Part shown: positions 16,728-24,648 of the stretch, piece after piece
Layout: each line of letters opens with the position of its first letter
Position numbering within the stretch: position 1 is the stretch's first letter
From: JAKPUX01 sp035353815
GTDB lineage: Bacteria > Zhuqueibacterota > Zhuqueibacteria > Residuimicrobiales > Residuimicrobiaceae
Reading direction: 5' to 3'
NCBI GenBank assembly: GCA_035353815.1
Contig: DAOQAG010000001.1
Location: 1 to 64,000, forward strand
DNA: 64,000 nt
Translations under genes and position numbers: made by a program
The notes under the pieces: generated by a model
Databases searched by the model: none
What the model saw: only the letters and a program-made list of their open reading frames with translations
Told to the model about the DNA's origin: nothing

Positions 16728-17775
16728 GATGTTCCTCCCATAAAAGTCCGTTATTCTGCGCCTGACCGGCCAGCTGCCCGCAGGCGGCGTCAATATCGGT
16801 GCCCTTGCTCCAGCGCACCGAGACCGGTGCATGCAGCGGCGCCAGCCAGGCCGCGAAACGCGCCACCCGGGCGTCATCAGGCCGGTTGAATCCCGGGATC
16901 GCCGGATTGAAGGGAATGAGATTGACCTTGCAGGGCAGCTCGGTCGCGAGCTGCCGCAAGGCGGCCGCGTCCTCCTCGCCGTCGTTAAAGCCGGCCAGGA
17001 GGACATATTCGAAGGTGGGGCGGCGGCGGGCCTTGCGGGCATAATACTTGACCGCGTTGATCAGCTCGGGCAGGGGATAGCGCGCAGCGATGGGGACGAT
17101 CTGCCGCCGTTTTTCGTCGATGGCCGAATGCAGCGAAATGGCCAGCCGGTAGGGCTGGCCCTCATCGGCATAGCGCAGGATGGCGGGGGTGATTCCCACG
17201 GTCGAGATGACGATATGGCGGTGGCCAATGGCGATGCCATCGGCGGCGTTGATCACGGCCGCAGCGGCCATGACCGCCTCGTAGTTAACCAGGGGTTCGC
17301 CCATCCCCATAAAGACGATGTTGGTCGGCAGTGCACCGCTATCCCGCGCGGCCTGCAGCACCTGATCGACGATCTCGCCGGCGGTCAGGCTACGCTGGAA
17401 ACCCAGGGCGCCGGTGGCGCAAAAGGTGCACCCCAGGGCACAGCCCACCTGGCTCGAGATACACAGGGTGCGCCGCCCCGCCTCGGGGATATAGACCGCT
17501 TCGACCAGGGCCTTGTCTTCCAGCCGAAAGAGATACTTGACCGATCCGCTCGCCGCCGAGACCTGTTTTTGCGCCAGGTCCATCCAGCCCAGTACCGCCT
17601 CCTCCTCCAGCCGCTGCCGCAGCGGCTTGGCGATATCGCTCATGCGGTCAAAGCCGCCGGCCTGTTTGGTGTAAATCCAGCTGAAGAGCTGCCGGCCGCG
17701 GAATTTCTTTTCCCCGAGCGCCTCAGCGTAGAGCTCCAGATCGGTGCGGTTCATGCCGACAAGATGGGTTTTCAT
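16711..17775 (-). CDS. rlmN: 23S rRNA (adenine2503-C2) methyltransferase RlmN
   Basis: Radical SAM enzyme, 354 residues, that methylates A2503 of 23S rRNA and A37 of some tRNAs. The [4Fe-4S] motif is in SQVGCALGCTFCATGALGF. Further RlmN landmarks are GMGEPLVNY, the LAISLHSAIDEKR block, the FEYVLLAGFNDG segment, and a late SKGTDIDAACGQL in which Cys is the expected methyl-accepting catalytic cysteine. I start at ATG 17775; an in-frame ATG at 17814 would lie almost at the predicted transcription start. It is first in a two-gene leftward unit with the alpha/beta hydrolase. Confidence 0.94.
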   Translation of the reverse strand: MKTHLVGMNRTDLELYAEALGEKKFRGRQLFSWIYTKQAGGFDRMSDIAKPLRQRLEEEAVLGWMDLAQKQVSAASGSVKYLFRLEDKALVEAVYIPEAGRRTLCISSQVGCALGCTFCATGALGFQRSLTAGEIVDQVLQAARDSGALPTNIVFMGMGEPLVNYEAVMAAAAVINAADGIAIGHRHIVISTVGITPAILRYADEGQPYRLAISLHSAIDEKRRQIVPIAARYPLPELINAVKYYARKARRRPTFEYVLLAGFNDGEEDAAALRQLATELPCKVNLIPFNPAIPGFNRPDDARVARFAAWLAPLHAPVSVRWSKGTDIDAACGQLAGQAQNNGLLWEEHHEKNV

Positions 17776-17824
17776 GTAAGTACTTTGCCCTTGAACAGGA
17801 TCATGGCCCCCCATTTCTTCCCTT

Positions 17825-17853
17825 AAATTACGCGATCCGGATCAATTTTCCAA
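17825..17853 (-). promoter_or_regulatory. Candidate promoter for rlmN, TTGGAA-17-TAATTT
   Basis: Minus-strand -35 TTGGAA (17848-17853), 17-base spacer, -10 TAATTT (17825-17830). It sits in the divergent region between rlmN and the MoxR gene and gives a leader of about 43 bases to ATG 17775. Confidence 0.5.
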
Positions 17854-17913
17854 TCTTTTCCGCAAGGCGGAACAACCGCCGGTATTTGCCGGTTATAAAA
17901 GAACATCGCGGCA

Positions 17914-17938
17914 GTGAACATTTGCTGTGACTGTTCAC
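17914..17938. promoter_or_regulatory. Inverted repeat GTGAACA-N11-TGTTCAC upstream of the MoxR gene
   Basis: Perfect 7-bp arms at 17914-17920 and 17932-17938, about 40 bases before the MoxR start, in the divergent rlmN/MoxR intergenic region. Spacing and symmetry suit a dimeric regulator; it could also be a hairpin in the leader. No regulator is identified. Confidence 0.45.
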
Positions 17939-17977
17939 CTTTGTACCCGTTACCTTACTCTAGGATCAGGAGGCGGC

Positions 17978-18976
17978 ATGGAATCTCGCGGCGACCGCGA
18001 TCTGGATGCAGTGGCTCAACTGAAAGCGGCTCACCAGGCGATCAGGGACGAAATCGGCAAGGTCATCATCGGTCAGCATCAGGTCATCGACGAATTGCTC
18101 ATCTCGCTCCTCGCCCGGGGCCACGCCCTGCTGGTGGGGGTCCCCGGCCTCGCCAAGACCCTGCTGATCAGCACGTTGGCGCGTGTTCTGGACCTGCAGT
18201 TCAAACGCATCCAATTCACTCCGGATCTGATGCCCTCCGATATCACCGGCACCGAGGTGATCGAGGAGGAACCCGGCAGCGGCCGCAAGACCTTCAAATA
18301 TGCCAAGGGCCCGATCTTCGCCAACATCATCCTCGCCGACGAGATCAACCGGACGCCGCCCAAAACCCAGTCCGCGCTGCTCCAGGCCATGCAGGAACAT
18401 GAAGTCTCCGCCGCCGGCGTCACCTACAAGCTCGACGAACCTTTTTTCGTCCTCGCCACCCAGAATCCGATCGAACAGGAGGGCACCTATCCTCTGCCCG
18501 AGGCCCAGCTCGATCGTTTCATGTTCAATCTGTGGGTCGATTATCCGGAGGAGGCCGAGGAAGAGCAGATTGTGCGCGCCACCACCAGCGCCTATCATGC
18601 CGACCTCAAGGTGATCCTCAAGGCGGAGGATATCATCGCACTGCAGGAATTGGTGCGCCGTGTGCCTGTTGCCGACAATGTGATCCACTATGCCGTACAG
18701 CTGGCGCGCCGCACCCGTCCCGGTCATGCCAGCGCCCCCGGCTTCATCCGCGAGTGGATCACCTGGGGCGCCGGCCCGCGTGCCTCGCAATATCTCATCC
18801 TCGGCGCCAAAACCCGGGCCATCCTCGACGGCCGACCCACCCCCGATATCGCCGATGTCCGCGCCCTGGCCAAACCGGTGCTGCGCCATCGCCTCGTCAC
18901 CAGCTTTAACGCCGAGGCCGAGGGCGTCACCACGGCCCAGATCATCGACCGGCTCATCTCGGACCAGGAGAGCTAG
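17978..18976 (+). CDS. MoxR family AAA+ ATPase
   Basis: A 332-residue cytoplasmic AAA+ ATPase. Walker A is GVPGLAKT (around residue 55), Walker B is ILADEINR (around 120), followed by the MoxR block TPPKTQSALLQAMQE and sensor ATQNPIEQEGTYPLPEAQLD. Relatives act as chaperones that activate or assemble proteins together with DUF58 and VWA partners. ATG 17978 follows AGGAGG by 5 bases. The DUF58 gene starts 4 bases after the stop, so the two form an operon. The larger membrane cluster (BatA/BatB-like) seen in many Bacteroidota is not present here. Confidence 0.93.
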   Translation: MESRGDRDLDAVAQLKAAHQAIRDEIGKVIIGQHQVIDELLISLLARGHALLVGVPGLAKTLLISTLARVLDLQFKRIQFTPDLMPSDITGTEVIEEEPGSGRKTFKYAKGPIFANIILADEINRTPPKTQSALLQAMQEHEVSAAGVTYKLDEPFFVLATQNPIEQEGTYPLPEAQLDRFMFNLWVDYPEEAEEEQIVRATTSAYHADLKVILKAEDIIALQELVRRVPVADNVIHYAVQLARRTRPGHASAPGFIREWITWGAGPRASQYLILGAKTRAILDGRPTPDIADVRALAKPVLRHRLVTSFNAEAEGVTTAQIIDRLISDQES

Positions 18977-18979
18977 ACC

Positions 18980-19888
18980 ATGGCCGCCGCTGCGCCGGAC
19001 TACCGGCAGTTTCTCCAGCCCGGCACTGTCTCCAAGCTGGCCAATCTCGACCTTGTCGCCCGCCTGGTCGTGGAAGGCTTTATCACCGGACTGCACCGCA
19101 GCCCCTACCACGGCTTCAGCGTCGAATTCGCCGAACACCGCCCCTACATGCCCGGCGACGACATCCGCCACATCGACTGGAAGGTCTACGCCAAGACCCA
19201 TCGCTATTACCTCAAGGAATTCGAGGAGGAGACCAACCTCAAAACCTATCTCCTCCTCGACGCCTCCGCCTCCATGGGATACAGCTCGGGAACGGTCACC
19301 AAGCTCCGCTATGCGACCTATCTGGCGGCCGCCCTGGCCTATCTGATGATCGGCCAGCGGGACGCCGTCGGCCTGGTCACCTTTGATGACAAGATCCGCC
19401 GCTACCTGCCGCCACGCTCAATATCCAGCTACCTGACCCTGCTGCTGCAGGAGATGCAAAATACCCTCCCCGCAGCCACCACCGATGTCGCCCAGACGCT
19501 GCACCAGATGGCCGAACGCATCCATCGCCGTGGACTGGTGATGCTCTTCTCCGATCTTCTCGACGAGCCCCAGAACATCATCTCCGGACTCAAGCACTTC
19601 CGCCATAATCACCACGAGGTGATCGTTTTTCACCTCCTGGACCCCCTGGAACGGTCCTTTGATTTCCGGCAGGACGGACTCTTTATCGACCTCGAAAGCG
19701 GCGAGCGCATGGCGACGCAGCCCTGGCATATCCGCAGCGATTATCGCCGTCTGATCGCCGGCCACATCGAGTCGCTGCGGCGGCAATGCCGCGAAAACCG
19801 CATCGATTATGTGCTGATGGATACTGGAACATCCTTCGAGGGGGCGCTGCTGCAGTATCTCGGCAAACGCCAGCGGATCGGTGGGTAA
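18980..19888 (+). CDS. DUF58 domain protein (VWA-like)
   Basis: A 302-residue protein with the DUF58 core: EFAEHRPYMPGDDIRHIDWK followed by a von Willebrand A-like fold whose metal-binding motif reads LLLDASASMGY (around residue 93), with D-x-S-x-S intact. It has no transmembrane segment, so this is the short soluble type that pairs with MoxR ATPases. It follows the MoxR gene by 4 bases, with GGAG inside the MoxR 3' end as ribosome binding site. Role is inferred to be in envelope integrity or protein complex maturation, as in other MoxR-DUF58 pairs. Confidence 0.9.
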   Translation: MAAAAPDYRQFLQPGTVSKLANLDLVARLVVEGFITGLHRSPYHGFSVEFAEHRPYMPGDDIRHIDWKVYAKTHRYYLKEFEEETNLKTYLLLDASASMGYSSGTVTKLRYATYLAAALAYLMIGQRDAVGLVTFDDKIRRYLPPRSISSYLTLLLQEMQNTLPAATTDVAQTLHQMAERIHRRGLVMLFSDLLDEPQNIISGLKHFRHNHHEVIVFHLLDPLERSFDFRQDGLFIDLESGERMATQPWHIRSDYRRLIAGHIESLRRQCRENRIDYVLMDTGTSFEGALLQYLGKRQRIGG

Positions 19889-19907
19889 GGGCGCGGGAAC
19901 CAGGGGC

Positions 19908-19932
19908 AAAAAAAAAAGCCCGGAACCCGGGC
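19908..19932 (-). terminator. Leftward terminator after the small membrane Fn3-like gene
   Basis: Minus-strand arms GCCCGG / CCGGGC with a 3-base loop followed by ten T (A-run 19908-19917). It serves the 19950-20366 gene; the rightward DUF58 unit gets only weak A/T support from it. Confidence 0.8.
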
Positions 19933-19949
19933 TCAAAAAAAGAGGCTTT

Positions 19950-20366
19950 TCAGCGGAACATCGCCTTGATGCTGCCCCAGGTCTGCCGCGCAGAGGAGAT
20001 CTGCGGCGTCAGATGCAGGATTTTGTCATACTCGATGACCGAGCCATCCTCATTGACCAGGCGCAGCTTGTAATAGAATTCGTGATTGCTTTCCTTGAAA
20101 ACGCTTTTATCGAGATAGGTATAGGTCTTTTCGCCGCTCTCGAGCTTTTTAGCCTCAATGGTGGCGATGGCTTCGTAATCGCGGTTATCCAGAGAACGCA
20201 GAAGTTGATAACTGCGCAGGTTGTTCTCAGCGGCAACGATCCACTTGATTTCAACCTGATTGTACCCGGCTTCCCCCTGAAAGGTGGAAATAATGGCGCC
20301 GCCGAACAGAAGCGAATTCAGCACGACCAGAACGATCAAGACGGCATATACGGAAGGCTTCAACAT
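19950..20366 (-). CDS. Small membrane-anchored protein with a fibronectin III-like domain
   Basis: A 138-residue protein. Residues about 5-27 form one transmembrane segment (VYAVLIVLVVLNSLLFGGAI). The rest reads as one Fn3-like beta sandwich: VEIKWIVAAENNLRSYQLLRS, then FYYKLRLVNEDGSVIEYDKI, typical strands of Fn3 domains in FCB exported proteins. Likely anchored in the inner membrane with the domain outside. ATG 20366 has AGGAAAGGGG upstream; a longer frame to 20465 lacks a site and would run through the promoter. Monocistronic, with its own promoter and terminator. Function unknown. Confidence 0.75.
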   Translation of the reverse strand: MLKPSVYAVLIVLVVLNSLLFGGAIISTFQGEAGYNQVEIKWIVAAENNLRSYQLLRSLDNRDYEAIATIEAKKLESGEKTYTYLDKSVFKESNHEFYYKLRLVNEDGSVIEYDKILHLTPQISSARQTWGSIKAMFR

Positions 20367-20407
20367 ACCCCTTTCCTGAAATGAAAACACGGAATCGACT
20401 AATAGTA

Positions 20408-20435
20408 AATATATAACATTTTCCGTCAAAGTCAA
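20408..20435 (-). promoter_or_regulatory. Leftward promoter TTGACT-16-TATATT
   Basis: Minus-strand -35 TTGACT (20430-20435), 16-base spacer, -10 TATATT (20408-20413), about 40 bases before the start codon of the 19950-20366 gene. Confidence 0.65.
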
Positions 20436-20501
20436 TTCTTTTCTGCAGCGGCCGTATTTCCGCATCCGGCGCCGGCGTGAGGAACCTCATGAAATCAGTT
20501 A

Positions 20502-20530
20502 TTGACAAAGAGTGTTGCTTTCCTTATATT
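20502..20530 (+). promoter_or_regulatory. Sigma factor gene promoter TTGACA-17-TATATT
   Basis: Consensus -35 TTGACA (20502-20507), 17-base spacer, -10 TATATT (20525-20530), expected start near 20537. The pattern is the classical sigma-70 one and not the Bacteroidota TTTG / TAnnTTTG type. Confidence 0.82.
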
Positions 20531-20580
20531 AGCGCGAGCAAGCCCGCGGACGCCAAGATCTGAAACCAGGGGAGTGAAGA

Positions 20581-21441
20581 TTGGCAGGGACAGGGATGTT
20601 ATTCCAGATCGCAAACGTCGAGGATTCCCTCGACCGTTATTTGCGCGAAATCAACGAGATTCCGCTGCTCACCGCCAGTGAGGAGATCGATCTCGCCGCC
20701 CGCATCCGCTCCGGCGATCAGGAAGCGCTGGAGATGCTTACCAAGTCCAATCTCCGTTTTGTCGTCAGCGTCGCCAAACAGTACCAAAACCAGGGGCTCT
20801 CGCTCGGCGACCTCATCAACGAAGGCAACCTCGGCCTGCTCAAGGCGGCCACCCGCTTCGACGAGAGCCGCGGCTTCAAGTTCATCTCCTATGCCGTCTG
20901 GTGGATCCGCCAGTCCATCCTCCAGGCTCTGGCCGAACAATCCCGCATCGTCCGCATCCCCCTCAACCGCATCGGGGCCCTCAACAAGATCGAAAAGCTC
21001 TTCTCGTCGCTCGAGCAGGAATACGAACGCGAGCCGACCAAGGAAGAACTCGCCGAAGAGATGGACATGAGCCCGGCGGATATCTCCGACCTGATGAGCA
21101 ACACCAGCAAGCAGCTCTCCCTCGACGCGCCGATCGACGAAGAGGAAGAGAACAAGCTGATGGACGTCATCGAGGACTATGAGATGCCGGCGCCCGATTC
21201 ACAGCTGCAGGCCGAATCCCTGCGCATCGAGATCGAACGCGCCCTCGCCTCGCTCGAACTCCGCGAAGCCGAGGTCATCCGCCTCTACTTCGGCCTCGGC
21301 ATGGAACACCCCCTCACCCTCGAAGAGATCGGCCAACGCTTCGCCCTCACCCGCGAACGTGTCCGCCAGATCAAGGAAAAGGCCTTGCGCCGCCTGCGCC
21401 ACAACTCCCGCAGCAACCTCCTCCGCAAATACCTGGGTTGA
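20581..21441 (+). CDS. rpoD: RNA polymerase sigma factor, RpoD/SigA type, short form
   Basis: A 286-residue sigma-70 factor with regions 1.2 (DSLDRYLREINEIPLLTASEE), 2 (SNLRFVVSVAKQYQNQGLSL; GFKFISYAVWWIRQSILQAL), 3 and 4 (LTLEEIGQRFALTRERVRQI). There is no long region 1.1. Sequence and length closely resemble the primary sigma factor of Bacteroidota, so I call it the likely housekeeping factor. The end of region 4.2 is KALRRLRHNSRSNLLRKYLG. The TTG at 20581 has GGGGAG 6-7 bases upstream; ATG 20596 is the alternative, with AGGGACAGGG before it. Monocistronic, with its own promoter at 20502-20530. Confidence 0.9.
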   Translation: MAGTGMLFQIANVEDSLDRYLREINEIPLLTASEEIDLAARIRSGDQEALEMLTKSNLRFVVSVAKQYQNQGLSLGDLINEGNLGLLKAATRFDESRGFKFISYAVWWIRQSILQALAEQSRIVRIPLNRIGALNKIEKLFSSLEQEYEREPTKEELAEEMDMSPADISDLMSNTSKQLSLDAPIDEEEENKLMDVIEDYEMPAPDSQLQAESLRIEIERALASLELREAEVIRLYFGLGMEHPLTLEEIGQRFALTRERVRQIKEKALRRLRHNSRSNLLRKYLG

Positions 21442-21489
21442 TCATCTCTATATATTCCATGGGCTTACATTTTTGTCAGCACTTTTTCC

Positions 21490-21518
21490 TTGACAATCTT
21501 CTTTTTGCTTAGTAAATT
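21490..21518 (+). promoter_or_regulatory. Promoter for the M23 peptidase gene, TTGACA-17-TAAATT
   Basis: -35 TTGACA (21490-21495), 17-base spacer, -10 TAAATT (21513-21518), giving a leader of about 95 bases before ATG 21620. The 21442-21619 interval holds nothing else recognisable. Confidence 0.68.
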
Positions 21519-21619
21519 ACCACATTACCCTCCGCATCTATTCCCACCTCAGCGTAACAGAAATGGCAACTAGCGTCTAAGGACAGGAGAATTATTAATT
21601 TAACTCAAAGGAAATAGAA

Positions 21620-22543
21620 ATGCGCAACAAACAAGTGAAGCTACTCTATTTCTCTTTGGGGGGAACGGAACTAAAAGAAATAAGTTTAAGCTGGAAAAAG
21701 ATCGTCGGATTTATTGGGTTAGGTATCGCCGCGATTGTGCTGGTGGTTGTGGTCAGCTCCACTCTGATTAATATTCTCTTCAGCGATTATCAGGTGGCCA
21801 ACCTCAGCCGCAGCAATAGCCGGTTGCAGGCCTTGCTTACGGACATGACCTCACAGGTCCGGACTATAGAAGCCAAACTGCAATCCGTAGAAAAACAGGA
21901 TGACGATTTGCGGGTGTTCGTTGACATGCCCACCATCAACAGCGACATCAAAAAGATGGGCGTGGGCGGCAATGTCAATGCCGCAGCAATCGACCTGACC
22001 TACGGCTCCGGCAACGTGAACCAGCAGGCCTTTCAGATGAAAAACCTGCTGGATAACCTGTCGCAGCGTGCGGAATTGGCCGTGGAGAGCCGCCAGGAGA
22101 TCATGAATGAGTACTATAGTAACCTGCGGCGCCTGAAACAAACCCCCTCCATCAGGCCATTGGGCGGAGGAAGAGTAACAGATAAATTCGGGTATCGTCT
22201 TGATCCGTTCATTGATCGCTTCAAGCATCACGAAGGTGTCGATTTTTCCGCCCCCCGCGGCACCGAAGTGTATGCGGCTGCAGATGGCAAAGTGGTTGAG
22301 GTGGTCACCAACTACCGGCCCAACTATGATTACGGCAAGTATGTGCTGATCAATCATGGCTTTGGCCGCCTGACCCGCTATGCACATCTCGAATCCATCG
22401 CGGTCAAACCCGGCCAGACCATCAACCGCTACACGGTGATCGGCCGCGTCGGCGATACCGGGCGTTCCACAGGTCCTCATCTCCATTACGAGGTGATCGT
22501 GGACGGCAAACCCGTGGATCCCTTCCAGTACATTATGGATTAG
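21620..22543 (+). CDS. M23 family metallopeptidase (membrane-anchored murein endopeptidase-like)
   Basis: A 307-residue protein. Residues about 27-50 are a transmembrane anchor (IVGFIGLGIAAIVLVVVVSS), residues about 58-95 a likely coiled coil (NLSRSNSRLQALLTDMTSQV), and residues about 190-300 an M23/LytM domain with zinc ligands in HHEGVDFSAP (H-x3-D) and the late HLHYEV (H-x-H). Predicted to cut peptidoglycan cross-links in the periplasm, or to activate other hydrolases in the EnvC/NlpD manner; both zinc motifs are intact, so enzymatic activity is likely. AAAGGA precedes the ATG. It has its own promoter and a strong terminator. Confidence 0.9.
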   Translation: MRNKQVKLLYFSLGGTELKEISLSWKKIVGFIGLGIAAIVLVVVVSSTLINILFSDYQVANLSRSNSRLQALLTDMTSQVRTIEAKLQSVEKQDDDLRVFVDMPTINSDIKKMGVGGNVNAAAIDLTYGSGNVNQQAFQMKNLLDNLSQRAELAVESRQEIMNEYYSNLRRLKQTPSIRPLGGGRVTDKFGYRLDPFIDRFKHHEGVDFSAPRGTEVYAAADGKVVEVVTNYRPNYDYGKYVLINHGFGRLTRYAHLESIAVKPGQTINRYTVIGRVGDTGRSTGPHLHYEVIVDGKPVDPFQYIMD

Positions 22544-22561
22544 TTCCAGTCGTTTTTCATC

Positions 22562-22591
22562 AAGCCTGTCCGACCGACAGGCTTTTTTTTT
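22562..22591 (+). terminator. Terminator after the M23 peptidase gene
   Basis: Arms AAGCCTGTC / GACAGGCTT with loop CGACC, followed by a run of T to 22591. The next gene starts only 13 bases later, so it is probably served by read-through or by a promoter I cannot see. Confidence 0.88.
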
Positions 22592-22603
22592 GCCCGGAGC
22601 CCT

Positions 22604-23644
22604 ATGCCTCTCTCTCTTTCTCGCTGCACGCAGCTGGCCGCCATCGCCCTCATTCTCCTGGCTGCATTCGCGCTGCGCGCGTCCCAGCCCGACACTGCGC
22701 TGCTGCGCCAGGGTGTGGAATGGGGCGTGACCCACGACTATGAACGCGCCCTTGAGCTGTTCGACCGCATCACCCGCGAATTCCCCGAGCGGCCGGAAGG
22801 ACCTTTCTTCCGCGCCGCCATCTACCAGTCGATGATGCTCGATTTTGAATCGGGCGAATGGCGAGACAACTTTGACCGCTGCATCGAGTCGGCCATCCGT
22901 TTGGCCAAACACCAGCTCCGCGCCGCTCCCACCGACCCCGAAGCGCAGTTTTACGCGGGCGCCGCCTACGCCTACAAGAGCGCCCAGCTCAGCCGCGACG
23001 GGAAATACTGGCCCGCCTACCGCGCCATCCAGTCGGCCCTCGACTATCTCGAACCTCTGCTCGCCCAGGACTCTTCCTTCTGTGATGCCCGACTCGGCAT
23101 CGGCACCTGGCAGTACTGGCGCAGCCGTGTCACGGTCCATTTCTCCTGGCTGCCGTTCTTTCCCGATCGCCGCAGGGAGGGCATCGCCAATATCGTCCGC
23201 GCCGGCGCGTGCACCCGCCTCTCTCCCGCCTCGGCCTGGTCCAATCTCACCTGGATCTATATCCGTGAGAAAGAGTACGACCGGGCGATCGCCTGGGCCG
23301 AGCTCGGTCTGGAACACTACCCCGGCAGCCGCTTTTTCCTCTGGCCCCTGGCCGAAGCCCGCTTTCTCAAGGCCGATTGGAGCGCCGCACGCGACAGCTA
23401 TATGGCACTGTTGGGCAGCACCCGCGCCGCCACGCCTAACAACGGCTACAACGAACTCGTCATCCTCTGGAAGATCGCCCAATGCCATGACCGGCTCGGG
23501 AATGTGGCGCAGGCGGCCGCCTGCTACCGCCAGCTGCTGGCGTGCCCGGTGGGGGACGAAGTCGCCCGGCGGGCGGCGGATAAAAAGAAAAAGGCGGCGG
23601 AGTGGCTGCAGGCGCATGCGGGAAATCCGCGCCAGGCCGAGTGA
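22604..23644 (+). CDS. Exported TPR-like protein of unknown function
   Basis: A 346-residue protein with a signal peptide (hydrophobic run LAAIALILLAAFALRAS, cleavage near residue 27). The mature part is helical and reads as degenerate tetratricopeptide repeats: DYERALELFDRITREFPERP, ALDYLEPLLAQDSSFCDARL, EYDRAIAWAELGLEHYPGSR, and GNVAQAAACYRQLLA near the end. Such proteins act as periplasmic scaffolds. A GGAG at about 22596 precedes the ATG. The 3' flank up to 23747, where a gene on the other strand ends, holds no clear terminator. Confidence 0.78.
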   Translation: MPLSLSRCTQLAAIALILLAAFALRASQPDTALLRQGVEWGVTHDYERALELFDRITREFPERPEGPFFRAAIYQSMMLDFESGEWRDNFDRCIESAIRLAKHQLRAAPTDPEAQFYAGAAYAYKSAQLSRDGKYWPAYRAIQSALDYLEPLLAQDSSFCDARLGIGTWQYWRSRVTVHFSWLPFFPDRRREGIANIVRAGACTRLSPASAWSNLTWIYIREKEYDRAIAWAELGLEHYPGSRFFLWPLAEARFLKADWSAARDSYMALLGSTRAATPNNGYNELVILWKIAQCHDRLGNVAQAAACYRQLLACPVGDEVARRAADKKKKAAEWLQAHAGNPRQAE

Positions 23645-23746
23645 GCCGAAGGGTGAGGAGGGCGCCGGTGTCTTTGGGGAAGGGCAAGGTCCGACCTGGA
23701 GCGGAGTGAAACGAAGGGCAAGGTGGGCACAGCGGCAGCCGCGGCT

Positions 23747-24214
23747 TCAGGAGGCGGAGAGACGCCGCGTACGACGCCACCACAGCACCGCCTCGACCAC
23801 CGCCATCGTGCCGAGCCAGAGCGGGATCCAGCAGACCGTGGCTTCGGGCCAGATCCAGCCCAGTTCAAAACTTTTCCAGGAGAAGGGGAAGAACCAGTAA
23901 TAACCGGCGCCGAGGTGGCATTGCATGAGGTCAAGGGCAAAATGCAGCAGGATGCCAGCGCTGAGCGCCAGGCGGGCACCGCGCCGCAGCGCGGGAGCCA
24001 TCCCTTCGGCCAGCAGCAGGCCGCACAACAGGGCGAAGAGCGGGGTATGCAAGGCGACGGTGTACCCTTGCCAGCGCGGATTGAGGATGTAAATGGGACG
24101 GGAGATGATATCGGGCAGGATGGCGCCGAGGAAAAAGGGCAGCCGTACCTGGCGCCAACGTCCGGGCCGCGCCAGCAGCCAGGCGGCGAAGGTATGGGTC
24201 ACGAGATCCGGCAT
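23747..24214 (-). CDS. Membrane protein related to YdjM / DUF457 (membrane-bound metal-dependent hydrolase family)
   Basis: A 155-residue integral membrane protein starting MPDLVTHTFAAWLL, a histidine-bearing N-terminus typical of the YdjM-like family, then four or so hydrophobic helices with LGAILPDIISRP and LHTPLFALLCGLLLAEG. Conserved His and Asp lie in ILPD, LHTP and LLHFALDL, as expected for a membrane metal hydrolase. ATG 24214 with GGGAGGAG upstream; it overlaps the 3' end of the preceding gene by 16 bases, so translation is coupled. Last gene of a small leftward unit. Activity is unproven for the family. Confidence 0.78.
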   Translation of the reverse strand: MPDLVTHTFAAWLLARPGRWRQVRLPFFLGAILPDIISRPIYILNPRWQGYTVALHTPLFALLCGLLLAEGMAPALRRGARLALSAGILLHFALDLMQCHLGAGYYWFFPFSWKSFELGWIWPEATVCWIPLWLGTMAVVEAVLWWRRTRRLSAS

Positions 24215-24645
24215 TTTTCCCGCTCCTCCCACCAGCCCTTGCGGAAATCAAAGCGGTAGGCCGCGACCCAGCCGGCGGCCAGCAGCAGCGGCGGCAGGAT
24301 CGACCAGAGGATCTTGGCGCGGCGGCCCTTGGCGGCGTGGAGCGCTTCCAGTTCCAGCCATCCCGGCGCATGAAAGCGTGCGATCAGGCTGAGATACTCC
24401 CCGGGCTGCGCGGCGCCGGGCGCGCCGACCACGGTGCAGCGCTTTCCCATCTGCCGGATCCAGAGACTGTCCGGCCAGGTCCGCACCACCGTGACCTCAG
24501 TGGCGATGATAATGCGCTGGCCGTCAAAGCGTGCCGGATCGGCGAGACATTCCTGCAAGGTGACCGCCGGATTCTCTTCGTAGCCGTACCGGATCATCCC
24601 CGCCAGCGCGAGCAGGATCAACGAGATAGAGACCCTCCGCCGCAT
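24199..24645 (-). CDS. Membrane protein with two anchors, function unknown
   Basis: A 148-residue protein with an N-terminal membrane segment (ISLILLALAGMIRYG) and a second one near residues 112-128 (ILWSILPPLLLAAGWVAA). The roughly 85-residue domain between them is beta-rich (GQRIIIATEVTVVRTWPDSL) and looks like an OB-type fold, by pattern only. No named family recognised. It lies 3 bases downstream of the inositol-phosphatase gene and overlaps the next gene, so it belongs to the same unit. Confidence 0.65.
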   Translation of the reverse strand: MRRRVSISLILLALAGMIRYGYEENPAVTLQECLADPARFDGQRIIIATEVTVVRTWPDSLWIRQMGKRCTVVGAPGAAQPGEYLSLIARFHAPGWLELEALHAAKGRRAKILWSILPPLLLAAGWVAAYRFDFRKGWWEEREKCRIS

Positions 24646-24648
24646 GGC

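Noticed and set aside
21851..23617. 588-codon minus-strand open frame
   Set aside because: It is antisense to both the M23 peptidase and the TPR-like genes and crosses the terminator between them, so it cannot be a real gene.
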